Positions 1 through 5,513 of a DNA stretch of 6,828 nucleotides are shown here, in pieces; the stretch's first letter is position 1; each line of letters starts with the position of its first letter. Source of the stretch: Anaerolineales bacterium (GTDB lineage Bacteria; Chloroflexota; Anaerolineae; 4572-78; J111); the NCBI GenBank assembly GCA_012032575.1, contig JAAUSP010000423.1, positions 1 through 6,828 of the forward strand, read 5' to 3'. The notes beneath the pieces are model-generated. The model was not told the DNA's origin, searched no databases, and saw nothing but the letters and a program-made list of their open reading frames with translations. The translations under genes were made by a program, and so were the position numbers.

Positions 1-76
1 GGTGAAGAAGGAAACTATCGCCGACTGTCGCCGTAACTTTCAATTTGGCTTCTAATTTTTTCGCCACCCAGGTAGC

Positions 77-154
77 AGACTCAGTGGATCCAAATTTACC
101 AACAGCGGCGGCGTGGGAGCCTGCTCCGCTTCAAAAATTGGATCTACTGAGACT
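77..154. repeat. Miniature inverted-repeat element flanked by AGACT
   Basis: The arms CAGTGGATCCAA (82-93) and TTGGATCTACTG (138-149) are inverted repeats differing at one position, which would be a G-U pair in RNA. Each arm is bordered on the outside by the pentamer AGACT (77-81 and 150-154), as a 5-bp target-site duplication would look. The interior holds a smaller GC-rich hairpin (GGAG 116-119 with CTCC 124-127). There is no room for a gene in the 68-bp core, so this would be a non-autonomous element or the fused ends of a deleted insertion sequence. A chance hairpin is the alternative, since five bases is a short duplication. Confidence 0.5.
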
Positions 155-243
155 TAATTTTATGGGTGTGCAAAATGAGTTGTAGGACAAACTAACAGTT
201 TGTCCTACGTTTTCAACTCAAATTGGTCACACCCTAATTTTAT
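155..243. repeat. 71-bp nested palindromic element with 9-bp direct repeats
   Basis: The core (164-234) begins with GGGTGTG and ends with its exact complement CACACCC (228-234). Inside it TGAGTT (176-181) pairs with AACTCA (215-220), and a perfect 12-bp stem with a 3-base loop sits at the centre (182-193 with 197-208, loop AAC). The core is bordered exactly by TAATTTTAT on both sides (155-163 and 235-243), as expected of a 9-bp target-site duplication; the match extends over 11 bases because GG follows both copies. The whole thing resembles a MITE-like, non-coding element. Its parent transposase is not visible. Confidence 0.65.
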
Positions 244-414
244 GGCCGTTAGCACAGGAGCTATCTATTCCCCCTACCCTCCGTAATTTGTTGTAGACCC
301 TTCTCCCCAAACCTCATCTTTTCAGCGGAACTGAATTCAGCGTTGGTTGGATGCGCCTGGCCCGGAAGAGTGGTATGGTATGGCTGTTAGTCTAAAGCGT
401 AACAGGAGAACAGT

Positions 415-1167
415 ATGAGCCAGTTGAACAGTCAGACCCCAATCATTCAAGTCAACAACGTAGTCAAAAATTTTATGGTGGGCGGCAACGAAGTCACCAT
501 TTTGAAGGGTATCTCTTTTGAAGTCAAGCAGGGCGAATTTGTTTCCATCGTCGGTCCATCGGGCAACGGCAAATCTACCCTGCTCAATATGATTACCGGC
601 ATTGACCGGCCCAGTTCCGGCGAAATTACCGTCACCGGGCAGGCGGTCCACCGCATGAGCGAGAATCAACTGGCGGCGTGGCGGGGTCAAAACGTGGGCA
701 TCATCTTCCAGTTCTTCCAGATGCTGCCGGCCCTGAGCTTGCTGCAAAACGTCATCCTGCCGATGGACTTTGCCAGGAAGTACACCCCCAAAGAGCGCCG
801 GGAACGCGCTTTGTACCTGCTGGATTTGGTTGGCATGGCCGAGCAGGCCCACAAACTGCCGAGTATGGTTTCGGGCGGGCAGCAGCAGCGAGCGGCCATT
901 GCCCGTGCCTTGGCTAACGATCCGGCCCTGCTGGTCGGCGACGAACCCACCGGCAACCTCGACGCCCGCACCGCCGCCGAAGTGTTCGACCTGTTCAGCC
1001 AACTGGTCGAAGAAGGCAAAACGATGATCATGGTCACGCACGACAAGGAACTGGCCCAGCGTGTGCCCCGTCGCGTCGAAATCACCAATGGGCGCATCAC
1101 CAACGACGAATATTTGATGGTTCTGCCGCAGCGGATTACTTTGCCGGAGGGAGTAACGGTGGGGTGA
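415..1167 (+). CDS. ABC transporter ATP-binding protein, LolD/MacB type
   Basis: A 250-residue ATPase subunit that would power an FtsX/MacB-like permease acting on lipoproteins, peptides or other envelope substrates from the cytoplasmic face of the membrane. All nucleotide-binding motifs are present: Walker A GPSGNGKST (47-55), Q-loop glutamine near 99 in IIFQFFQMLPALS, signature VSGGQQQR (152-159), Walker B ALLVGDEP (171-178), D-loop GNLDART, and switch histidine in MVTHD (H209). The motif FFQMLPALSLLQNVILPM after the Q-loop is typical of the LolD/MacB group. The fifth Walker A position is Asn instead of the commoner Ser or Ala. The start is supported by AGGAG (404-408) six bases before the ATG. 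No permease gene lies in the window, which is unusual because this family is normally paired with one. A tail of about 20 residues follows the last ABC strand. Substrate unknown. Confidence 0.93.
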   Translation: MSQLNSQTPIIQVNNVVKNFMVGGNEVTILKGISFEVKQGEFVSIVGPSGNGKSTLLNMITGIDRPSSGEITVTGQAVHRMSENQLAAWRGQNVGIIFQFFQMLPALSLLQNVILPMDFARKYTPKERRERALYLLDLVGMAEQAHKLPSMVSGGQQQRAAIARALANDPALLVGDEPTGNLDARTAAEVFDLFSQLVEEGKTMIMVTHDKELAQRVPRRVEITNGRITNDEYLMVLPQRITLPEGVTVG

Positions 1168-1169
1168 AA

Positions 1170-1215
1170 CGTGTTGCGTGGTGCGTGTTCCGTTAATTTA
1201 CGGAACACGCACCAT
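1170..1215. repeat. Heptad-based hairpin A after the ABC gene
   Basis: A perfect 15-bp stem (1179-1193 with 1200-1214) closes on a 6-base loop, TAATTT. The left side reads as consecutive 7-base units CGTGTTG (1170), CGTGGTG (1177) and CGTGTTC (1184). The sequence 1170-1193 recurs at 1256-1279 with two differences in 24. Near-identical octamers GGGTGAAA (1162-1169) and GGGTCAAA (1216-1223) flank it, perhaps a decayed insertion duplication; the left one contains the ABC stop codon. There is no T-run, so it is not a standard intrinsic terminator. Confidence 0.75.
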
Positions 1216-1255
1216 GGGTCAAATAAGGCAACCCCAAGAATTAAATTAACCAAAA

Positions 1256-1316
1256 CGTGTTGCGTCTTGCGTGTTCCGTCTGTTTGATCTTACGCAAGAC
1301 GCAACACGCAACACGA
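1256..1316. repeat. Heptad-based hairpin B, sister of hairpin A
   Basis: A perfect 17-bp stem (1256-1272 with 1292-1308) encloses a 19-base loop. Both arms are tandem 7-mers: CGTGTTG (1256), CGTCTTG (1263), CGTGTTC (1270) on the left and ACGCAAG (1292), ACGCAAC (1299), ACGCAAC (1306) on the right. The right arm carries one more heptad than the left can pair, so the stem can slip by one unit. It lies between the ABC and SRPBCC genes and lacks a T-run. Confidence 0.78.
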
Positions 1317-1381
1317 ATATTTGAGTAATTATTTTCTTGGAGCTACCTAAAAGACCTTTTTAGCCGAAGTGGAGGATACCT

Positions 1382-1873
1382 ATGGAAACTTATAACGTCA
1401 CCGAGTCGGCGCTGATCAACGCGCCGGCGGAAAAAGTGTATGCCATCCTGGCCGATTATCGGGACGGCCATCCCTACATTTTGCCCAAGCCGCCCTTCGT
1501 CAGTCTGGAAGTTGAAACAGGGGGTATTGGGGCCGGGACGCGGTTTCGCATGCAAATGCGCGCTTTTGGCAAAACGCAAACGGCCCAGGCGTTTGTGACG
1601 GAACCGGAGCCGGGGCGAGTCCTGGCCGAAACGATCCCTGAATCCGGCATTGTCACCACCTTTATTGTGACGCCTGCCGGGAATGGACAGCAAGCCCAGA
1701 CCACCTTTTCAACGGATTTGAAAGCGCCGCGCGGTTTATTGGCTCCACTGGAGCGGTGGATGACCAAACGCTTTCTGCAACAGACGTATCGCCGGGAATT
1801 ACAAATACTCGATGCTTTTGCCCAGGAACGGAGCCAGAACGTGCCGGCTTCTGTTTTAAGATTCGGAGATTAG
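1382..1873 (+). CDS. SRPBCC-fold (polyketide cyclase/dehydrase-like) protein
   Basis: A 163-residue cytoplasmic protein with the pattern of the START/Bet v1-like SRPBCC superfamily, whose members bind hydrophobic ligands in a helix-grip cavity. The N-terminus NVTESALINAPAEKVYAILAD (5-25) is the typical first strand followed by a short helix. The strands LEVETGGIGAGTRFRMQMR (42-60) and TQTAQAFVTEPEPGRVLAET (65-84) follow, and the long C-terminal helix PLERWMTKRFLQQTYRRELQ (122-141) closes the fold. Length is normal for a single-domain member. GGAGG (1371-1375) six bases before the ATG fixes the start. It lies 214 bases after the ABC gene on the same strand, with two hairpins between, so co-transcription is uncertain. 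The last codons and stop (GGA GAT TAG) lie at and inside the left edge of a repeat hairpin, so the extreme C-terminus may be repeat-derived. The ligand or reaction cannot be told from sequence. Confidence 0.85.
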   Translation: METYNVTESALINAPAEKVYAILADYRDGHPYILPKPPFVSLEVETGGIGAGTRFRMQMRAFGKTQTAQAFVTEPEPGRVLAETIPESGIVTTFIVTPAGNGQQAQTTFSTDLKAPRGLLAPLERWMTKRFLQQTYRRELQILDAFAQERSQNVPASVLRFGD

Positions 1874-1910
1874 AGATTGGAGATTGTTTAATCTCCAATC
1901 TCTAATCTCT
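1866..1910. repeat. Heptad-based hairpin C over the SRPBCC stop codon
   Basis: A perfect 20-bp stem (1866-1885 with 1890-1909) has a 4-base loop, GTTT. The left arm is tandem GAGATTA (1866), GAGATTG (1873), GAGATT (1880); the right arm is AATCTCC (1890), AATCTCT (1897), AATCTCT (1904). The stop codon TAG (1871-1873) of the upstream gene lies within the stem. The element sits between convergent genes and could impede transcription from either side, but no T-run follows on either strand. Confidence 0.85.
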
Positions 1911-1932
1911 GGAAATGGGAAGTTCGGTCAGT

Positions 1933-4035
1933 TTAGTACATCTGCAAGGGCGCGGCCCCTTCCGGGCTGAGTAGCAGCGTCCAGACTTCATCCGGGCCAA
2001 GGGTAACTTCGTCGGTGACGCTGGTGCTGCCGGCTTTGGTGGTGACTTGATAAGTGCCAGGTTTCAGGTCGAGTTTGGGCGCGTCGTCCGGCGAGGTGGT
2101 GCCGGCTTCGGCGGCAACTTTGATGACCTGTTCATTGATGGTGACTGTCAATTCTTCGGTCGATAAGTTAGCCATATAAATCCGGGACTGACCGGCCGGC
2201 GGCACGATACCAGCCTCGGCGGCGGCCTTGGGATTTTTGTTGGCCAGAACTACTTCGGTTTCATCGCCGGAGGGCTTCATGGTCACGGTCAGCTTGCCTT
2301 CGGCCCCCTCAAAGGTCAGATTGGTCGCCTCGGCGGTGCTGCTGACCTCACCAGCCTGTTCCCAGCCGAGTGGGGGCAGTTCGGTCTGAAAAAATTGGAC
2401 CAGGGCTTCGATGTCGGAGGGCGAAGTAAAGGTCAACCGCCGGAGGAAGGGGCTGCCTTCGGAGAAATAGTTGGTATAATCGCTGGGGACAGGCAGGCCA
2501 TCTTTATCCTCGGCGGTCAGCGGGCCGGAGTCGCCGCCGTCGGAACTATCGCCGGAGTCAGTGCTGCCCAGAGCATAGTTGGTGAAGTTAATTTCAACCT
2601 CGGTATTATTATCCCCTGCCTCAAAAGCAAAAAAGTTGAGCGAGTAGTCGCCGTTGCTGGCGCTGCACGAGATAGAGGTGTAGTCCCCCACGTCATCCAG
2701 GCAGCTTGTGCCCAACTCCATCAGCTCAAAGGTAGGACGGTAGAAGTCGGCCACCGTCTGCAAATCCTGACCCACCGTGTAGGTGAGTTTATCGCCGGCC
2801 CGGTTGACCATGATAGCTTCGGGCGGGAAAGGCCAGTCGTCAATAGTGTAGCCGGGCGCATTGGCGGCGGGGGTGCTTTCCTCGGCGGGTACTTCGGCTA
2901 CTTCTTCTGCCGGAGCGACCATCCCGCTCACATCTATCATCACCTGGGCACCGCTGTCGTTGAGCACATCGGGCAACAAGGTGATGGATAAAGTTTGGTC
3001 TCCCTGACTAAACTCCAACGAGCCAAACATGTCCTCGACCATTGAAAAATTGGCATCTTCCTGCCAGCCCTGTTCCGACAGCGCTTGCCGGTAAAATTCG
3101 GCAATCTCAGGGATTTTTGACGGGCTGGTGAAAGTGATTTGGGTGGCGTCGGCATCGTAAACCACATCCTTGGCATCTTCCGGGAAGGGCAGGTCCGGCA
3201 TAGCCCCGCCGGTTTCGACCTCGGTGATCTCGCTGAGTTCCTCGGTGGGAAAAGGTTCCGCCGTAGCGCTCAGGAGGGCAGAGTCGAAAGATTGGAGAGT
3301 TGCCTTTGTGCCGCCGTCCTCAGCCGTCAGACTCAAGGTCAAGGCCATTTGCTCAGGGTCGTTGGCAAAAGTCAGCGAAGCCTGTTCAGGGCTGATCGTC
3401 GCGGTATCTTCTATCTCAGTCCAGCCCAAATCGGTCATTTCCCCGCGATAAAATTCCACCAGGCTTTCCGGGCTGGCTGGAGATCGAAATCCCAGATAAG
3501 GCTGGCTGGCGTCGAACTCGACTGCGGCGGCATCGTCGGGCAGGGGCATATCGAGCGCCAGTGGGATCAGGCTGTACTGCACCGAGGTTTTATTATCCTG
3601 AGCCGGGGCTACCGTGATGTAGCTGCTCAATTCCAGGCCGTTCTGGATAAAGGCGAGCATTTGCATATCGGGATTGTCGGCACTGGCACTGTTGGGCCGG
3701 GTATACTCATGCCAGCCCTGGGCGGCCAGTTCCTGGCGGGTAAACCGGGCCACATCAGCCACACTGGAGGGACTGGTATACATAAAAGTATTGGGAGCGG
3801 CAAAACCATCTTCGGCATCGGCCATTTGGGGCAAGATACCCAGATCAACATTGCCGTGGTGCATCAGCGTGACCATCGAGCTGCCGTCGCCGCTCTGGCT
3901 GGCGCTGAGGCTAATGGAGTAGCCTTCTTTGGCAAAATAGAGGGTGGAACTGGCGGAATCTATATAGCTCTGGTCGCTCTTTTCCTGCCAGCCCTGCTGG
4001 GTCAGGAGGGAGCGGTAAAAGTCAACCACCGTCAT
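1933..4035 (-). CDS. Repeat-domain lipoprotein, main part (downstream of frameshift)
   Basis: A 700-residue open frame carrying most of an extracytoplasmic protein; the N-terminus is in 4032-4397. It contains the end of repeat 1 (1-63) and five further copies (about 64-158, 159-250, 279-370, 399-487, 512-597). Each copy has a Pro-rich entry such as LPLPDDA or LPFPEDA, then a strand ending in (Y/F)-x-SP, a helix V-x-FYR-x-x-L, and a GW pair, followed by beta strands. Acidic, Ser/Thr/Pro-rich linkers separate copies 3, 4 and 5. Repeat 5 (399-487) lacks the GW and has the only two cysteines seen, C445 and C457. Residues 610-700 form a separate beta-rich domain (IYMANLSTEELTVTIN, then PGTYQVTTKAG), resembling PEGA-type modules. 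The nominal ATG is poorly served: only GAGG two bases away. Composition is acidic and poor in Lys/Arg, fitting a surface protein. I do not recognise the repeat family; function unknown. Confidence 0.82.
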   Translation of the reverse strand: MTVVDFYRSLLTQQGWQEKSDQSYIDSASSTLYFAKEGYSISLSASQSGDGSSMVTLMHHGNVDLGILPQMADAEDGFAAPNTFMYTSPSSVADVARFTRQELAAQGWHEYTRPNSASADNPDMQMLAFIQNGLELSSYITVAPAQDNKTSVQYSLIPLALDMPLPDDAAAVEFDASQPYLGFRSPASPESLVEFYRGEMTDLGWTEIEDTATISPEQASLTFANDPEQMALTLSLTAEDGGTKATLQSFDSALLSATAEPFPTEELSEITEVETGGAMPDLPFPEDAKDVVYDADATQITFTSPSKIPEIAEFYRQALSEQGWQEDANFSMVEDMFGSLEFSQGDQTLSITLLPDVLNDSGAQVMIDVSGMVAPAEEVAEVPAEESTPAANAPGYTIDDWPFPPEAIMVNRAGDKLTYTVGQDLQTVADFYRPTFELMELGTSCLDDVGDYTSISCSASNGDYSLNFFAFEAGDNNTEVEINFTNYALGSTDSGDSSDGGDSGPLTAEDKDGLPVPSDYTNYFSEGSPFLRRLTFTSPSDIEALVQFFQTELPPLGWEQAGEVSSTAEATNLTFEGAEGKLTVTMKPSGDETEVVLANKNPKAAAEAGIVPPAGQSRIYMANLSTEELTVTINEQVIKVAAEAGTTSPDDAPKLDLKPGTYQVTTKAGSTSVTDEVTLGPDEVWTLLLSPEGAAPLQMY

Positions 4036-4048
4036 AACCTCGGCGGGG
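4032..4048 (-). other. Apparent single-base deletion joining two lipoprotein frames
   Basis: The upstream frame ends YQTPPRL-stop and the downstream frame opens three codons before its ATG as AEVMTVVDFYR. Adding one base beside the run of four C (minus strand, 4045-4048) gives YQTP-AEVMTVVDFYR. Its SP-to-FYR spacing then equals that of the other copies, for example YTSP-SSVADVARFTR and FTSP-SKIPEIAEFYR. The corrected gene is 2466 nt, 821 aa. Stop and next ATG overlap as ATGA. Confidence 0.85.
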
Positions 4049-4397
4049 TTTGGTACATAAGCTGGCCGATGGTGGACTGGCCGGGGGTCTCAGTGCCTTC
4101 CGGCAGTTCCAGCTTGCTCAGGTCGAGCAGTTGGGCCAGTTGGCGCACGGTGGCCGGCTCGGTCACTTCGCCGGAGGTGCTGGCAGAACTGTCTGGCTCA
4201 GTGGGTTCTGCTTCTACTGCCGCTTCCGTGGAGTTCGGCTTGCCGGGGCCACTCTCAGTTTTAGCCGGGGTCTCGGCCGGGGTTGGGGCGGGCGGCTCGG
4301 TAGGCGCTGGGGCGGCGCTCTCTTCCTGGCCGCCACACGCGGTCAAAATCCATAGGAGGAGGGACAAACATAACAGTAAGGCAGGTTTGGTAGACAC
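4032..4397 (-). CDS. Repeat-domain lipoprotein, N-terminal part (upstream of frameshift)
   Basis: A 121-residue fragment giving the export signal and first half-repeat of the large lipoprotein. Residues 1-20 are a lipoprotein signal peptide: short charged start (MSTK), hydrophobic stretch ALLLCLSLLLWIL, and lipobox LTAC with Cys21 as the acylated residue, followed by GG. Residues 24-82 are a disordered linker rich in Pro, Glu, Ser, Thr and Ala, typical of a tether lifting domains off the membrane. From about residue 91 the sequence LDLSKLELPEGTETPG begins repeat copy 1, which is cut at YQTPPRL by the frameshift. The start is GTG, chosen because AAGGAG (4412-4407) lies nine bases upstream and the signal peptide begins immediately. 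Read as a stand-alone protein it would be a truncated lipoprotein with no folded domain. Confidence 0.82.
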   Translation of the reverse strand: MSTKPALLLCLSLLLWILTACGGQEESAAPAPTEPPAPTPAETPAKTESGPGKPNSTEAAVEAEPTEPDSSASTSGEVTEPATVRQLAQLLDLSKLELPEGTETPGQSTIGQLMYQTPPRL

Positions 4398-4406
4398 GGG
4401 TTTCTT

Positions 4407-4412
4407 CTCCTT
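4407..4412 (-). promoter_or_regulatory. Ribosome binding site for the GTG-initiated lipoprotein gene
   Basis: AAGGAG on the minus strand, nine bases before GTG at 4397-4395. It decides the start, because no ATG lies suitably placed and the signal peptide follows directly. Confidence 0.75.
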
Positions 4413-4454
4413 GTAAAAATAATTGGATAGCCAGATAAAGCGGGGTTGACCACA

Positions 4455-4485
4455 CCCGCCAGATAAGCATCAGGCGGGCTTTTTT
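4455..4485 (+). terminator. Plus-oriented intrinsic terminator in the lipoprotein 5' leader
   Basis: CCCGCC (4455-4460) pairs with GGCGGG (4473-4478), followed by C and six T (4480-4485). Read on the plus strand it is a textbook intrinsic terminator, but the genes on both sides are on the minus strand, where the stem is followed by TGTGG and cannot terminate. It may block antisense transcription or be a structured leader. GCCAGATAA occurs twice nearby (4430-4438, 4458-4466). Confidence 0.6.
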
Positions 4486-4624
4486 CCTGCGTTTGATTTA
4501 TCAGGTGCTCCCGGTTCTGTCAGGCAAACAGAGGTTCCTTTTGATGATAAATTGGCGCAGTCGCTAGTCTTAAATAGGATACCCGGTTCAGGGCTTTTAA
4601 GCAAACTGTTATTTCGTTTGGAAC

Positions 4625-4658
4625 AAAAAAGCCTGACGTTTTCAGCCAGGCTTTTTTT
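4625..4658 (-). terminator. Intrinsic terminator of the oxidoreductase gene, probably bidirectional
   Basis: AAAAAAGCCTG (4625-4635) is the exact complement of CAGGCTTTTTT (4647-4657), giving an 11-bp pairing with an 11-base loop. It begins about 20 bases past the oxidoreductase stop. On the minus strand the GC-rich stem is followed by six U; on the plus strand by seven, so it could work both ways. Confidence 0.88.
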
Positions 4659-4676
4659 AAGGAGGGGGAATGTTAG

Positions 4677-5513
4677 CTAGAACTTAGTCCACTTCTGGCT
4701 GCTCTGGCTGCTCTCAACCACTTTTTCGATAAACTTGACACCGCGTGCGCCGTCGTGAACCGAGGGGAAGTCCAGTTCCAGTTCGTTGGGGTCGCGGCCT
4801 GACAATTTGGCCCGGATGCTGTCGCCGATGTTCATATAAATGTTGCCAAAGGCTTCAAAGAAGGCTTCGGGGTGGCCGGAGGGCAGATGGGTGGCGCGAG
4901 CCGTCGCTGCGGAGAAGTCACCGTTGCCCCGGCTGTAAATTTGCCAGGGACCGCTGGGCGGGATGAAAGTCACCTGGTTAGGATGTTCCTGATCCCACGA
5001 CAGGCTGCCTGCCGTACCGTAAACACGCAGGCGCAGGTGATTTTCCTCACCAGCGGCAATCTGCGAGACCCACAGCACGCCGCGTGCGCCGTTTTTGAAG
5101 CGCAGCAGCACACTCGCATCATCGTCCAGCAGGCGGCCTGGCACAAAGGTGTTCAAATCGGCGCAGATTTCGTCCAATTCCAGGCCGGTGATATAGCTGA
5201 CCAGGTTTTCGCAGTGGGAGCCAATATCGCCCACGGCCCCGGCGATACCGGAGCGGGCCGGGTCGGTGCGCCATTCGGCTTGCTTCTGGCCCTGCTCTTC
5301 CAGTTTGGTCAGCAGCCAGCCCTGGGGATACTCCACCACCACCCGCTGAATTTTGCCCAGTTTACCCGACTTGACCCACTCACGGGCTTCTTTGACCATC
5401 GGGTAGCCGGTGTAGTTGTGGGTAACACCAAAGACAACTTTGTGCTTTTCCACGGCTTCAATCAGCTTTTGGGCCTGCTCGCTGCTGTGGACCATCGGCT
5501 TGTCCAGGACCAC
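4677..5513 (-). CDS. Gfo/Idh/MocA oxidoreductase, C-terminal part (downstream of frameshift)
   Basis: A 278-residue frame holding the end of the nucleotide-binding domain and the whole substrate domain of a Gfo/Idh/MocA dehydrogenase, a family that oxidises or reduces sugars, inositols and related polyols with NAD(P). The catalytic lysine is in DKPM (K5 here, K120 in the restored protein), replacing the more common [23 protein letters not shown] and [17 protein letters not shown] are the usual start of the alpha/beta domain. [10 protein letters not shown] (95-104) carries the conserved Asp and His expected in the active site. On its own this frame lacks the Rossmann glycine motif, so the fragment would be inactive; the nominal start is a GTG inside FNVVLDKP. 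The true coding frame extends upstream as VEAGFN into the deletion site. Substrate cannot be assigned; no neighbouring sugar gene is present. Confidence 0.88.
   Translation of the reverse strand: MVLDKPMVHSSEQAQKLIEAVEKHKVVFGVTHNYTGYPMVKEAREWVKSGKLGKIQRVVVEYPQGWLLTKLEEQGQKQAEWRTDPARSGIAGAVGDIGSHCENLVSYITGLELDEICADLNTFVPGRLLDDDASVLLRFKNGARGVLWVSQIAAGEENHLRLRVYGTAGSLSWDQEHPNQVTFIPPSGPWQIYSRGNGDFSAATARATHLPSGHPEAFFEAFGNIYMNIGDSIRAKLSGRDPNELELDFPSVHDGARGVKFIEKVVESSQSSQKWTKF

Larger units (their letters stand above)
1..414. other. Left intergenic region without a supportable gene
   Basis: No gene can be supported here. The first 54 bases are open in frames 1 and 2 (stops at 34-36 and 52-54), so the tail of a plus-strand gene entering from the left is possible but unrecognisable. 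Two palindromic elements fill 77-243 and are listed separately. From 244 to 400 I see no coding sequence and no convincing sigma-70 promoter for the ABC gene; there is a 10-base perfect palindrome, CTGAATTCAG, at 331-340, and a short GGTAT direct repeat at 372-381. Confidence 0.6.

Noticed and set aside
1..54. C-terminus of a gene entering from the left (open frames ending at 36 or 54)
   Set aside because: Two frames are open for only 11 and 17 codons and neither gives a recognisable motif, so no gene is called.
331..340. Operator-like palindrome CTGAATTCAG before the ABC gene
   Set aside because: A 10-base palindrome occurs by chance often enough, and no promoter could be placed around it.
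1170..1316. CRISPR array
   Set aside because: Repeats are 7-mers arranged as inverted arms with no unique spacers and no cas genes nearby.
1866..1910. Bidirectional intrinsic terminator between convergent genes
   Set aside because: The stem is perfect but AT-balanced and is not followed by a T-run on either strand; a repeat element explains it better, although it may still slow polymerase.
4032..4060. Programmed -1 ribosomal frameshifting in the lipoprotein gene
   Set aside because: A slippery-looking AAACCCC is present on the minus strand, but its codon register is wrong for an X-XXY-YYZ slip from the upstream frame, and no strong stimulatory hairpin or internal Shine-Dalgarno was seen. 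A lost base is simpler.
3139..4416. Long plus-strand open frame antisense to the lipoprotein gene
   Set aside because: Its translation is low-complexity and Gly/Val-rich with no domain; the opposite strand has a clear lipobox and repeat domain. It is a codon-composition shadow, as are the antisense frames under the ABC gene.
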